In this document: positions 1-9,302 of the stretch, piece by piece | Layout of the letters: the number at the start of each line of letters is the position of its first letter | Position numbering within the stretch: position 1 is the stretch's first letter | Source: Acidovorax sp. SUPP3334 | GTDB lineage: Bacteria; Pseudomonadota; Gammaproteobacteria; Burkholderiales; Burkholderiaceae_C | NCBI RefSeq assembly: GCF_030159055.1 | Contig: NZ_BQXQ01000015.1 | Span: 1-64,000, forward strand | Length of the DNA: 64,000 nucleotides | Direction: 5' to 3' | Program-made: the position numbers and the translations under genes | Notes under the pieces: model-generated | Databases searched by the model: none | What the model saw: the letters and a program-made list of their open reading frames with translations, nothing else | What the model was told of the DNA's origin: nothing

Positions 1-4
1 GCCT

Positions 5-445
5 TTATTTGCGTCTGCTCGCGCTGCTGGCCGAGCCGCCCATGGCGCTTGCCGCGAGGCCGCGAGAAGGAAAGCCTGGCTTACTCAGATTGGCTTGAAG
101 CGGGTGGCGAATTTTGCAGGGCCGACTATCCAGGCAGCGGCACCAGGCGCTGGAACGCACCCGCTGGGGCGCCAACCCCTGATGCTGCAGCAATACCCCG
201 ATGCGCTTGGCCTGCGCGCGTCCTTCGGCGCTGAGATTGCGCTGGGTGCTGCATTGGCCGAGGGCAAAGCCCGGTGGGTCGCCGGTGCCGGGGTCGGTCT
301 GAGCGTGGCGCATGAGCAGCACGGTGCCGGGCTCCGCCGCAATGGCGTCGGCATTGGCGACGGGATGGGCGGTGGATTGCAGCAGGCCCGCCATGCCGGC
401 GGCCCATCCCAGGTGAAGGAGTTGACGGCGTTGCATGCAGGGCAT
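5..445 (-). pseudogene. Histidine phosphatase family protein with replaced C-terminus
   Basis: The N-terminal two thirds is a phosphoglycerate-mutase-like (histidine phosphatase) domain. After a hydrophobic leader with an arginine pair (MQRRQLLHLGW) comes the phosphohistidine motif LLMRHAQTDPG (His about residue 47), then NLSAEGRAQAKRIG and RVRSSAWCRCLD. At that point family members normally continue with TAR-L-AFG and about 80 more residues including a second catalytic histidine. Here the frame runs into an unrelated basic tail and a stop about 38 residues later. The other frames do not restore the domain either, so the 3' part of the gene appears to have been replaced rather than simply frameshifted, with a junction near position 135. 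It is probably non-functional. An alternative start at 436 would remove three residues. Confidence 0.6.
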
Positions 446-530
446 TGTGACCAGCCCTGGGGCCCTGCAGCGCGATGGGCTCCCCGGCAGTAGGGGCAGG
501 CACCCCGGGAAGCGTTGTTCAAGGCCGCGC

Positions 531-1619
531 TCAGCGGGCCGCGTTCACCTCGCGCCCCAGTTCGATCACGGCCATGGCGTAGTAGCTGGACCAGTTGTAG
601 CGCGTGACCGTGTAGAAGTTCTGGGTTCCGGCGAAGAACACCGGCGATCCCACGCCGTTTTGCAACTCCACCAGCGCCAGCGGGCCGCCGTGCGTGGCGC
701 CGTCGCCTTGGACGAGCGCGCCCAGCTCGGCCATGCGGGCCACGGTGAAGGTGGGGAGGATGTCCGGGGCCAGCAGCTCTTCGAGGCGCAGCCGCGCGGG
801 GTCGAACTCGACCGCGTAGTGCGTGGGCATGCCGGTGATCCAGCCGTGCCCCTTGAAGTAGTTGGCGACCGAGCCGATGGCATCGGCCGGGCTGTTGAAC
901 AGGTCGATGCGGCCGTCGCCGTCGAAGTCCACCGCGTAGCGCGCCCAGCTGGAGGGCATGAACTGGCCCAGGCCCATGGCGCCCGCGTAGCTGCCGCGCG
1001 GCTCCAGCGGGTCGGCGTTGGTGCGCTGCATGAGGCTCAGGAACTGCTCCAGTTCGCCGCGAAAGAACGCCACGCGCTCTGCGGCGCGCGGATGCGCCGT
1101 GGGAAAGTCGAACGACAGCGTGGCCAGCGCGTCGATCACGCGGAAGCTGCCCATCTGCTGGCCGTAGATGGTCTCCACGCCGATGATGCCGACGATCATT
1201 TCCGCGGGCACGCCGTATTCGCGCTCGGCGCGGGCCAGGGTGTCGGCATGGTCGCGCCAGAAGCGCGCACCGGCGCGGATGCGCACCGGCTCGACGAAGC
1301 GGCTGCGGTAGGCGCGCCAGTTCTTGGGCGTGCCGACGGGGGACGGCAGCATCAGCCGGGGCACCTGGCTCAAGAAGCGGGCCTGGCCGATGGCTTGGCG
1401 CACCCATTCGCGGTCCAGGTCGCGGCGGGCGGCCAGGTCGTCGGCGAACTGCATGGCATCGGCCCGCTGGTCGTAGAAGATCGCGGGCTGTGCGGCCGCC
1501 GCTGCCGCTGCCGGGGCGCGGGGCGGGGTTTTCCTGGTGGGTTTCTGGGCGATGGCGCTGGTGGACAGGGCGGCAGCGGCGATCAGGACGATGGCGTGGC
1601 GAAGAAGGAATGCAGGCAT
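531..1619 (-). CDS. mltB: Lytic murein transglycosylase B (MltB family)
   Basis: 362 aa. It has a signal peptide (MPAFLLRHAIVLIAAAALS) and an alanine/proline linker, followed by the SLT-2/MltB domain. The catalytic glutamate lies in GIIGVETIYGQQMG (Glu149). Downstream are GSYAGAMGLGQFMPSS and the DFDGDGRIDL loop typical of the family. The enzyme cleaves the MurNAc-GlcNAc bond of peptidoglycan to give 1,6-anhydro ends in the periplasm. The protein is soluble-type: no lipobox cysteine is seen. The start at 1619 is chosen because the signal peptide follows immediately; the open frame upstream is an antisense-like extension. It lies 8 bp downstream of tgpA, so the two are probably co-transcribed. 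Confidence 0.93.
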   Translation of the reverse strand: MPAFLLRHAIVLIAAAALSTSAIAQKPTRKTPPRAPAAAAAAAQPAIFYDQRADAMQFADDLAARRDLDREWVRQAIGQARFLSQVPRLMLPSPVGTPKNWRAYRSRFVEPVRIRAGARFWRDHADTLARAEREYGVPAEMIVGIIGVETIYGQQMGSFRVIDALATLSFDFPTAHPRAAERVAFFRGELEQFLSLMQRTNADPLEPRGSYAGAMGLGQFMPSSWARYAVDFDGDGRIDLFNSPADAIGSVANYFKGHGWITGMPTHYAVEFDPARLRLEELLAPDILPTFTVARMAELGALVQGDGATHGGPLALVELQNGVGSPVFFAGTQNFYTVTRYNWSSYYAMAVIELGREVNAAR

Positions 1620-1627
1620 GTCACGGG

Positions 1628-3676
1628 TCAAGGGGTGGCCGGCGCGCGGGCCGGCCAGGGCAGGTGGCGCATTTCGCGCCGCAGGTCGGCCAGGGCGCTG
1701 GCTGGCTCGGGCGCGTAGCGGGTGTGTTCGAGCCGCAGCAGCCAGTCGGCGACCGGGGCGATGGCGGCGTCGCCGAACCGGGCGCGGGCGCGCTCGGCCA
1801 TGGCGCGCGGCGGCAATGTGGCGGGCAGGGGCAGGCCGGCGCGTGCCAGCCGTTCGCGGGCGTGGCCGAGCAGGCGCAGCCAGGGGTCGTGCTGGCTGCG
1901 CTCCCACAGCGTCCAGCCGGCGCCCACGAGCGCCGCCAGCGCGGCCAGGCCGCCCAGGGCCCGAGCCAGGTCTTCCCAACTGGGCGATTCGATGCCCAGG
2001 GCTTTCAGCATGTCGAGCTGGCGCCCCTGGGTGTAGTTCAGCACCCACTGGTTCCAGCCGTTGTTGACGGCTTCCCAGACGGCGCGCATCTGCTGCACCA
2101 TGCCGCGGCTGATCATGGTGTCCATGGCGCTGCCGAACACGCCGCGCGGGGCCTGCAGGCGCTGGAAGGCGCCGATGCGCCCGGGCGAGACGGCGCCGGT
2201 GGGGTCCACGCGCACCCAGCCGCGGCCTTCGAACCAGACCTCGGCCCAGGCGTGGGCGTCGCTCTGGCGCACGGTCCAGTAGCCATCGACCCCGTTGCGT
2301 TCGCCGCCCTGGTAGCCGGTGACGATGCGCGCAGGAATGTCCATCGCCCGCATCAGCACGACGAAGGCCGAGGCGATGTGTTCGCAAAAGCCTTCCTTGA
2401 TGTCGAACCAGAACGCATCGGCCGTGTGCTGGCCGTACACGCCGGGTTCCAGCGTGTAGTTGTAGCCCCCGGTGCGCAGCCGTTCGAGGGCGGCATTCAT
2501 CAGCGCCTGCGGGCCGCCAGCGGCCAGGCGCGGGTCGGCGAGCATTTCCTGGGCCAGGGCGCGGGTGCGCGGATCGAACCCGTCGGGCAGCTCCACATAG
2601 GCGCGCATCTGCGCGGTGCGCTGCTGGGGGCCGTGAACGAAGCGCGGGTAGCTCTCGGCCCGGTAGCGCAGCACTTCGTTGACGGGCCGGCTGGCGATCC
2701 ATTGCAGCTCTTGCGACATGAAGGCCGTCAGGCCTTCGGGCAGCTCGGGCCGGTCCCTGGCCGCGTCCAGGGTGAGCAGCCAGGGCCGCCGCAGCGGCTC
2801 CATCGTCACGGCGTAGCGTATCGGCTCGCCTTCGGTCTGCAGGCGGGCGGGTGCGGGCGGGCGCCAGGCCGACGAGGGCGCCCCGGACTGCCCGATGGCG
2901 AACCACTGCCGCCCGTTGAAGGCCGTGAGCACGGGCCCGCGAAAGTACAGATCGCTCTGCGGCGGGGCTTCGTTGCCCGGGGTGTCGAAGCGCACCCGCA
3001 TGGCCACCGTGTCGTCCAGGGCCAGCGAGGCGACGTTGCCGATCTCCATCTCGCCCGACAGTCCGCTGCGCCCCGAAGGGTTGTCGTTGGGCATGCCCCA
3101 CAGCGGCGCCATGCGCGGGAACAGCAGGAACAGCGCCAGCATGACGGGCGCGCCCAGCAGCGCCATCCGGCCCGCCACGCGCATCGAATGCGCCAGCGGC
3201 GGCCGGCCCACGGGCATGTGGGCGTTGACCAGGGCGGTGAGCAGGCCCAGCAGCGCGATGAGCATGGCCACGGCCGTCACCAGCGACTGCGAGAAGAAGA
3301 AGTTGCTGAGCATCGTGAAGAAGCCCAGGAAGAAGATGACCATCGCGTCGCGCCGCGCGCGCAACTCCAGGGTTTTGAGGGCCAGCAGCATCACGATGAG
3401 CGTGACCCCCGCGTCGCGCCCGACGATGGTGCGGTGCGACACCAGCGTGAGCGCCACCGACAGCACCAGCAGCCCGCCCGTCACCCAGCGGCCCGGCAGC
3501 GGCCGCCCTTGGACCGCGACCCAGCCGCGCCACGCCAGCACCAGCGCGGCCAGCGCCGTCGTCCACACCGGCAGGTTGGCGGCCTGCGGGGCGATCACCC
3601 ACGCGATGACGACGACCAGGAACAGGGTGTCGCGCGCTTCGCGCGGCAGCGTGGTGAGCGTCTGGCGCAGGTTCAT
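1628..3676 (-). CDS. tgpA: TgpA-type membrane-anchored transglutaminase-like protein
   Basis: 682 aa. Several N-terminal membrane helices (roughly residues 15-175) precede a periplasmic transglutaminase-like domain with the triad visible as Cys431 (EGFCEHIASAF), His475 (SDAHAWAEVWF) and Asp491 (RVDPTGAVSP). A further helix near residue 550 and a cytoplasmic DUF4129-like tail follow. TgpA of Pseudomonas is essential and periplasmic, with an unknown physiological substrate. The order moxR - DUF58 - tgpA on one strand is the classical arrangement of this system, and mltB directly downstream fits a role in envelope maintenance. Confidence 0.92.
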   Translation of the reverse strand: MNLRQTLTTLPREARDTLFLVVVIAWVIAPQAANLPVWTTALAALVLAWRGWVAVQGRPLPGRWVTGGLLVLSVALTLVSHRTIVGRDAGVTLIVMLLALKTLELRARRDAMVIFFLGFFTMLSNFFFSQSLVTAVAMLIALLGLLTALVNAHMPVGRPPLAHSMRVAGRMALLGAPVMLALFLLFPRMAPLWGMPNDNPSGRSGLSGEMEIGNVASLALDDTVAMRVRFDTPGNEAPPQSDLYFRGPVLTAFNGRQWFAIGQSGAPSSAWRPPAPARLQTEGEPIRYAVTMEPLRRPWLLTLDAARDRPELPEGLTAFMSQELQWIASRPVNEVLRYRAESYPRFVHGPQQRTAQMRAYVELPDGFDPRTRALAQEMLADPRLAAGGPQALMNAALERLRTGGYNYTLEPGVYGQHTADAFWFDIKEGFCEHIASAFVVLMRAMDIPARIVTGYQGGERNGVDGYWTVRQSDAHAWAEVWFEGRGWVRVDPTGAVSPGRIGAFQRLQAPRGVFGSAMDTMISRGMVQQMRAVWEAVNNGWNQWVLNYTQGRQLDMLKALGIESPSWEDLARALGGLAALAALVGAGWTLWERSQHDPWLRLLGHARERLARAGLPLPATLPPRAMAERARARFGDAAIAPVADWLLRLEHTRYAPEPASALADLRREMRHLPWPARAPATP

Positions 3677-3729
3677 GCGTGCGGGCTCCGGCCCATTGGC
3701 AAACCGCCGAGGGACCCGGAAAACGGGGT

Positions 3730-3790
3730 GCTACTATTTTTGTAGCAGTGTCCCCTAGTGGTTATTGCGCTGGAAGGCATTTTGATCATG
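3730..3790 (+). repeat. Two-hairpin dispersed intergenic repeat, copy A
   Basis: Member of a family seen at seven places in this window. It contains a short palindrome (GCTACTATTTTTGTAGC), then CCCCTAGTGGTTATTGCGCT and a T-rich end. It lies between the minus-strand genes tgpA and DUF58, so its plus-strand orientation is antisense to the flanking transcript. It fills most of the 134-bp gap. Confidence 0.8.
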
Positions 3791-3810
3791 AGGGTGGTTG
3801 GCCTTGGGGC

Positions 3811-4842
3811 TCAGCACAGGGCCAGTGCTTCCAGGCAGCGGCGGCGGTGGGCGGCGCCGCTGTCCTGGGCGATTTCTCCGCTGGGCAGGCGCAGGCCGTA
3901 TTCCACGCCCAGGCGGTCGGCCTGCAGCACCCAGGCGGTCAGGCGCGACAGGCGGGCTTCGGGGTCGCTCAGGCCGGTGACGGCGGGGTCCAGCCACAGT
4001 TCCTGGCGCTGGGCCTGCTGGGCATCGCGGCTGACCAGGTCGTCGGTGCCGGTGGCGAGGGATTTGGCGGCCTTCTTCCACACCACGAGCTTGAGCGGAT
4101 CGCCCCGGCGGTAGGCCCGCACGCCATCGAACTCGCCGATGCCTTGCGTGGGCGTGCTGCCCGCGCCGCCGGCCCGGGGCTCGCCGGCAGGCAGCGGCGG
4201 TGGCGGTACCTCGGGCTGCGGGTACACCAGCACCTGCGCGGCCGGCCGCCAGATCGTCCAGACGCGGAAGGTGCCCAGAGGAAACCGCGTTTCCGCCGTG
4301 AGCGTGGGCGCATCGTGCAAGCCGCGCCGGGCAGGCTGGTAGGCCACCTGCACGCTGGCCGAGCCTTCGGCGGGCACGTCGGTCCAGACCCATTGGGTCG
4401 CCTTGCCGGCGCCGTGCACGCCGACCGCGATACCGTGGCGCGCCGTGCGCCGGACATGGCTCAGCTGCACTTGCAGCGCCGTGCTGGAGCCCAGGAACTG
4501 CGGCTCGGGCGCGACCAGATGCAGGGTGAGTCCGCGCAGCGTACCGTGGCAGATGTGGATGCCCACCACGGCGCTGCCGGCCAGCAGGAAGGTGAGCAGA
4601 TAGCCCAGGTTGAGCTGGAAGTTGATCGACGCCACCAGCAGCACCATCAGCGTGAGCGCCAGCATCCAGCCGGCGCCGGTGGGCAGGATGTACACGTTGC
4701 GCTGGGTGAGCGTGACGGTGTCGGTGCGCTTGGCGCGCGTCTGCCACCAGTGTTGCCAGCGCCGCTGCAGCATGCCCAGCGGCCACAAGGCCCGGTGTGG
4801 GGTGTCCGGCGTGGGCGGAAGGGAAGGGGATGCGGCCGGCAT
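3811..4842 (-). CDS. DUF58 domain protein (MoxR-associated)
   Basis: 343 aa. Two adjacent hydrophobic segments (about residues 57-100) are followed by a beta-rich region and the DUF58 signature around GEFDGVRAYRRGDPLKLVVW, which in this family lies in a vWA-like fold. DUF58 proteins sit between MoxR ATPases and TgpA transglutaminases and are thought to act with them in a chaperone- or metal-insertion-like envelope function; the biochemical role is not settled. The start at 4842 (MPAASPSL) is preferred. The frame is open further upstream but would overlap moxR. Confidence 0.85.
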   Translation of the reverse strand: MPAASPSLPPTPDTPHRALWPLGMLQRRWQHWWQTRAKRTDTVTLTQRNVYILPTGAGWMLALTLMVLLVASINFQLNLGYLLTFLLAGSAVVGIHICHGTLRGLTLHLVAPEPQFLGSSTALQVQLSHVRRTARHGIAVGVHGAGKATQWVWTDVPAEGSASVQVAYQPARRGLHDAPTLTAETRFPLGTFRVWTIWRPAAQVLVYPQPEVPPPPLPAGEPRAGGAGSTPTQGIGEFDGVRAYRRGDPLKLVVWKKAAKSLATGTDDLVSRDAQQAQRQELWLDPAVTGLSDPEARLSRLTAWVLQADRLGVEYGLRLPSGEIAQDSGAAHRRRCLEALALC

Positions 4843-4937
4843 GGAGGGCTTTGTCGAGAAAGGGTTTGGGTGAGCGTGGAAGGCCGGCAGCCGGTCGTAT
4901 TGAAGTGCGTGGCGAGGGCGTGAAGGCGCGCCTTGCG

Positions 4938-5858
<921 letters not shown>

Positions 5859-5896
5859 GGCGCGACGTTATCCGAAAAATGTACGAGGCAACGGGA

Positions 5897-6856
5897 ATGA
5901 CTGTGGGCAGGACAGGCTATTTCACCCATCGGGAATGCTGGAAGCACGAGATGGGCCCGGGACACCCCGAGTGTCCCGCACGGCTGGATGCCATCGAGGA
6001 CCGACTGCTCGTCACGGGCGTGGCCGACGCGCTGGAGCGCATCCAGGCGCCCGAGGCCTCGCTGGCCGACATCGAACTGGCGCACGACCGCCGCCATGTG
6101 GACGCCTTGCGCGGCATGTCCGAGCGGCTGGCCGAAGAGCTGCTGGCCGGTGGCCCGGCGCACGCGCAGGTCGATCCCGACACCTCCATCAACACGCACA
6201 CCTGGGGCGCCGCGCTGCGCGCCGCGGGCGCGGCCCTGGCCGCCACCGACGCGGTGATGGCGGGCGATCTGGAAAACGCCTTTTGCTGCGTGCGGCCGCC
6301 CGGCCACCACGCCACGCGCGACAAGGCCATGGGGTTTTGCTTTTTCAACAACGTGGCGATCGCTGCGCGCTATGCCTTGAAGCGCCACGGCCTGCGCCGC
6401 GTGGCCGTGGTGGATTTCGATGTGCACCACGGCAACGGCACCGAAGACATCCTCTCCGGCGACGACCGCGTGCTGATGGTGGGCATCTTCCAGCACCCGT
6501 TCTATCCCTACAGCGGCGACCGGGACCCGGCGCCCAACATGCTCAACGTGCCCGTGGCCGCCTACACGCGCGGCATGGACATCCGCGAACTGATCGAGAT
6601 GCTGTGGATTCCGCGCCTGGAAGCCTTCAAGCCCGAGATGATCTTCGTGAGCGCCGGCTTCGACGGCCACCGCGACGACGACATGGGCCAGCTCGGCCTG
6701 ACCGAGCAGGACTACACCTGGATCACCCAGCGCGTGAAGGACGTGGCCCGCCGCCATGCCAAGGGGCGCATCGTGTCGTGCCTGGAAGGCGGCTACATGA
6801 TGGACGCCCTGGCGCGCAGCGTGGAAGCCCATGTGCGCGTGCTGGCCGACCTGTGA
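5897..6856 (+). CDS. Histone deacetylase / acetylpolyamine amidohydrolase family protein
   Basis: 319 aa. Class II HDAC-like arginase-fold hydrolase. The active site is fully present: PPGHHAT (His137-His138), VVDFDVHHGNGT with zinc ligands Asp175 and His177, the third zinc ligand in SAGFDGHRDD, and a late GGY motif (CLEGGYMMDAL). Bacterial members deacetylate lysines, acetoin-utilisation targets or acetylpolyamines; the substrate cannot be told from sequence. Starts at 5849, 5879 and 5897 are in frame. 5897 (MTVGRTGYFTH) is chosen because the fold begins there and it does not overlap moxR. The 39-bp gap to the enoyl-CoA hydratase gene suggests co-transcription. Confidence 0.9.
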   Translation: MTVGRTGYFTHRECWKHEMGPGHPECPARLDAIEDRLLVTGVADALERIQAPEASLADIELAHDRRHVDALRGMSERLAEELLAGGPAHAQVDPDTSINTHTWGAALRAAGAALAATDAVMAGDLENAFCCVRPPGHHATRDKAMGFCFFNNVAIAARYALKRHGLRRVAVVDFDVHHGNGTEDILSGDDRVLMVGIFQHPFYPYSGDRDPAPNMLNVPVAAYTRGMDIRELIEMLWIPRLEAFKPEMIFVSAGFDGHRDDDMGQLGLTEQDYTWITQRVKDVARRHAKGRIVSCLEGGYMMDALARSVEAHVRVLADL

Positions 6857-6894
6857 TGAACCTTGCTCTTTTTTGAAGCGCAGCACGTGACCGC

Positions 6895-7701
6895 ATGACG
6901 AATCCCTCCGACACCACTGCCCCGAGTCCCCTGGCCGTGTCGCGCGATGCGCGCGGCGTCGTCACCCTGACGCTGGACGACCCGGTGCGCTTCAATGCGC
7001 TGGGCGACGGCATGCTGGCCGCGCTGCAGCAGGCGCTGGGCGAGGTGGCCCGCGACGAAACGTCCCGCGTCGTCGTGCTGGCAGCGCGCGGCAGGGCCTT
7101 TTGCGCCGGCCACAACCTGAAGGACATGGCCGCGAACCCCGACAAGGCCTGGTACCAGAAGCTCTTTGCCCAGTGCACCCGCATGATGCTGTCGATCCAG
7201 CAGTTGCCCGTGCCGGTGATCGCCCGCGTGCAGGGCATGGCCACCGCGGCGGGCTGCCAACTGGTGGCGCAGTGCGATCTGGCCGTGGCGGCCGACGACG
7301 CCACTTTTGCCACCAGCGGCATCCACTACGGCCTGTTCTGCGCCACGCCCAGCGTGCCGCTGGTGCGCAACGTGCCGCTCAAGCGCGCCATGGAAATGCT
7401 GTTGACCGGCGACTTCATCGACGCGCGCACCGCGCAGGCGCAAGGGCTGGTGAACCGCGTGGTGCCGGCGGAGCACCTCGATGCCGAGGTCGAACGGCTC
7501 GTGCAATCCATCATCGAAAAGCCTCGGGTGGCGGTCGCCATGGGCAAGGCGCTCGTGTACCAGCAGCGCGAACTGGGGGTGGAGGCCGCCTACCAGCTGG
7601 CCGGCCAGGCCATGGCCACCAACATGATGGACGCTGCCGCGCAGGAGGGCGCGAGCGCCTTCGCCGAAAAGCGCACCCCGGCGTGGAAGCCCGCGCGCTG
7701 A
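6895..7701 (+). CDS. Enoyl-CoA hydratase/isomerase family protein
   Basis: 268 aa, crotonase superfamily. The oxyanion-hole segments are AARGRAFCAGHNLKDM and VQGMATAAGCQLVAQCDLAVA. The N-terminus VVTLTLDDPVRFNALG is normal for the fold. The lack of the usual two catalytic glutamates at the standard positions and the ATFATSGIHYGLFC stretch resemble the ECHDC3-like branch, whose members are annotated as enoyl-CoA hydratases without proven activity. It lies downstream of the deacetylase gene and upstream of mscS and etfBA, a setting of fatty/branched-chain acyl-CoA metabolism. Confidence 0.85.
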   Translation: MTNPSDTTAPSPLAVSRDARGVVTLTLDDPVRFNALGDGMLAALQQALGEVARDETSRVVVLAARGRAFCAGHNLKDMAANPDKAWYQKLFAQCTRMMLSIQQLPVPVIARVQGMATAAGCQLVAQCDLAVAADDATFATSGIHYGLFCATPSVPLVRNVPLKRAMEMLLTGDFIDARTAQAQGLVNRVVPAEHLDAEVERLVQSIIEKPRVAVAMGKALVYQQRELGVEAAYQLAGQAMATNMMDAAAQEGASAFAEKRTPAWKPAR

Positions 7702-7790
7702 CGGCGCCTGCCATGCCGCGGCGCCTGCCGATCTCCCTGCCGCCGAAGGGCGGACTTTCCCCGTTTGTTTTGACGGCCCATGGCGGCCTC

Positions 7791-7834
7791 TCGACTGCCT
7801 TTTTGACTGCCCCTTTGACTACCCTTTGACTGCC
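7791..7834 (+). repeat. Four imperfect 11-12 bp tandem repeats before mscS
   Basis: GACTGCC occurs at 7793, 7805 and 7828 and GACTACC at 7817, separated by pyrimidine runs (TTTT, CCTTT, CTTT). The array ends two bases before the mscS start codon and takes the place of a recognisable Shine-Dalgarno sequence. Confidence 0.6.
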
Positions 7835-7835
7835 G

Positions 7836-9161
7836 ATGGAAATTTTCGACAAGCTATCGCGCGACTTCAATAACTCCAGCACCTGGCTGGAGATCGCCGT
7901 GCTCGCGGCCTGCATCGCCCTGGCCTACCTGGCCAGCCGCGCGGTGGGGCGCCAGCAGCCGGCCGATTCGGTGTGGTTCGGGCGGCGCACCGTCGATGGG
8001 CTGATGTTCCCGCTGCTCTCGCTGGCGCTGGTGTACGCGGCGCGCGTGGGCGTGGAGCAGTATCAGCCGGTGTTCCTGCTGCGCGTGGCGGTGCCGGTGC
8101 TGACCTCGCTGGTGCTGATCCGCTTCTTCGCACGGGTGCTGACGGCCGCGTTCCCGCGCTCGGCGGCCATGCGGCTGGTCGAGCGCATCGTCTCGTGGGT
8201 GGCCTGGGGGGTGGCCGTGCTGTGGATCGTGGGGCTGCTGCCGCTGGTGCGCCAGGAACTGGCCGAGATCAACATCAGCTTCGGCAAGTCGCAGGTCAGC
8301 CTGCTGATGCTGCTGCAGGGCGTGCTGTCGGCGGGGCTGGTGATGGTGTTGGCGCTGTGGGTGTCGTCCACGTTCGAGCGCCGCGTGCTCAGCAATGCGG
8401 TCAACGACCTGTCCATGCGCAAGGTGGCGGTGAACGCCACGCGCGCCGTGCTGCTGATGATCGGCATGCTCTTCGCCCTGTCTGCCGTGGGCGTGGACCT
8501 GACCGCGCTGTCGGTGCTGGGCGGCGCGGTGGGCGTGGGCCTGGGGTTCGGGCTGCAAAAGCTCGCCTCCAATTACGTGAGCGGCTTCGTCATCCTGCTG
8601 GAGCGCTCGCTGCGCATCGGCGACAACGTGCGAGTGGATGGCTTCGAGGGCCGCATCACCGACATCAAGACGCGCTACACGCTCATCCGCGCGGGCAACG
8701 GGCGCGAATCCATCGTGCCCAACGAAACCCTCATCACCCAGCGGGTGGAGAACCTCTCCGACGCCGACCGCAAGTTCAACGTCACCACCAACATCGTGGT
8801 GGGCTACGACAGCGAGGTGGCCCAGGTGCAGCGGATCCTGTGCGATGCCGCCGCCGCGCAGGCCCGTGTGCTCAAGGAACCGCAGCCGGTGGCCTACCTG
8901 GTCAACTTCGCCCCCGACGGGCTGGAGTTCAGCCTGAACTTCTGGATCAGCGACCCTTCCGCCGGCTCGGTCAACCTGCGCTCGGCCATCAACATCGCCA
9001 TCCTGGAAGGGCTGCGCGGGGCGGGCATCGACATTCCCTATCCGCAGCGGGTGGTGCAGATCCGGGGCGAGGCCGCGCCATCGCCCTCGGCCGGGCCTGT
9101 CGCCGAGGTGCCAGCGGTGCCGGCAACGCAGCGGTCGGAGGCAGGCGCCGCTGGCCTATAA
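7836..9161 (+). CDS. MscS-family mechanosensitive channel
   Basis: 441 aa with several hydrophobic segments (about residues 17-35, 55-75, 85-105, 125-140, 165-180, 205-235). The pore-lining helix and beta domain follow as SVLGGAVGVGLGFGLQKLAS and GDNVRVDGFEGRITDIKTRY, with the conserved PNETLI segment. It resembles the longer MscS-like subfamily rather than E. coli MscS (286 aa). MscS channels gate with membrane tension and release solutes on hypo-osmotic shock. No clear ribosome binding site is seen; a tandem repeat lies there instead. The stop codon overlaps the -10 box proposed for etfBA. Confidence 0.9.
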   Translation: MEIFDKLSRDFNNSSTWLEIAVLAACIALAYLASRAVGRQQPADSVWFGRRTVDGLMFPLLSLALVYAARVGVEQYQPVFLLRVAVPVLTSLVLIRFFARVLTAAFPRSAAMRLVERIVSWVAWGVAVLWIVGLLPLVRQELAEINISFGKSQVSLLMLLQGVLSAGLVMVLALWVSSTFERRVLSNAVNDLSMRKVAVNATRAVLLMIGMLFALSAVGVDLTALSVLGGAVGVGLGFGLQKLASNYVSGFVILLERSLRIGDNVRVDGFEGRITDIKTRYTLIRAGNGRESIVPNETLITQRVENLSDADRKFNVTTNIVVGYDSEVAQVQRILCDAAAAQARVLKEPQPVAYLVNFAPDGLEFSLNFWISDPSAGSVNLRSAINIAILEGLRGAGIDIPYPQRVVQIRGEAAPSPSAGPVAEVPAVPATQRSEAGAAGL

Positions 9162-9189
9162 TCCACAAAAAAGCACGATCGTTCTTTTT
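9157..9189 (+). promoter_or_regulatory. Promoter -10 box and TetR-like operator upstream of etfBA
   Basis: A perfect TATAAT (9157-9162) spans the end of mscS. Five bases later a near-perfect 22-bp palindrome (9168-9189) is centred on ACGATCGT with A/T-run arms, so it would cover the transcription start. Placement and symmetry suggest repression. ACGATCGT-centred operators are, from memory, reported for a TetR-type fatty-acid-degradation regulator (FadP) in Burkholderiales; that identification is an inference. Confidence 0.55.
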
Positions 9190-9258
9190 ATGGATGTGCG
9201 GCATTCCACGGCCTCCGGCAGGGGTATGCGCCAGAGGGTGCGGAATAGAATGTTTCGG

Positions 9259-9274
9259 TTTACGTTAACGTCAA
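9259..9274 (+). promoter_or_regulatory. Second palindromic operator in the etfB leader
   Basis: TTTACGTTAACGTCAA has the perfect core palindrome ACGTTAACGT (9262-9271) and ends 28 bp before the etfB start codon. It resembles the sites proposed for the MerR-type regulator LiuR of branched-chain amino acid and acyl-CoA degradation in proteobacteria (recalled, not searched). A ribosome binding site (GGAG at 9291-9294) follows. Confidence 0.5.
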
Positions 9275-9302
9275 TTAATCAACAACTCTAGGAGCCGCAG
9301 CA

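Noticed and set aside
400-500. CPYC...CPAC pattern resembling a zinc ribbon on the minus strand
   Set aside because: The frame has no start of its own, runs through mltB antisense-like sequence and lacks supporting length; it is more likely chance in GC-rich DNA.
1490-3745. Very long plus-strand open frame opposite tgpA and mltB
   Set aside because: It is an antisense shadow caused by high GC: His/Gly/Arg-rich composition with no domain, while the minus strand carries complete known domains.
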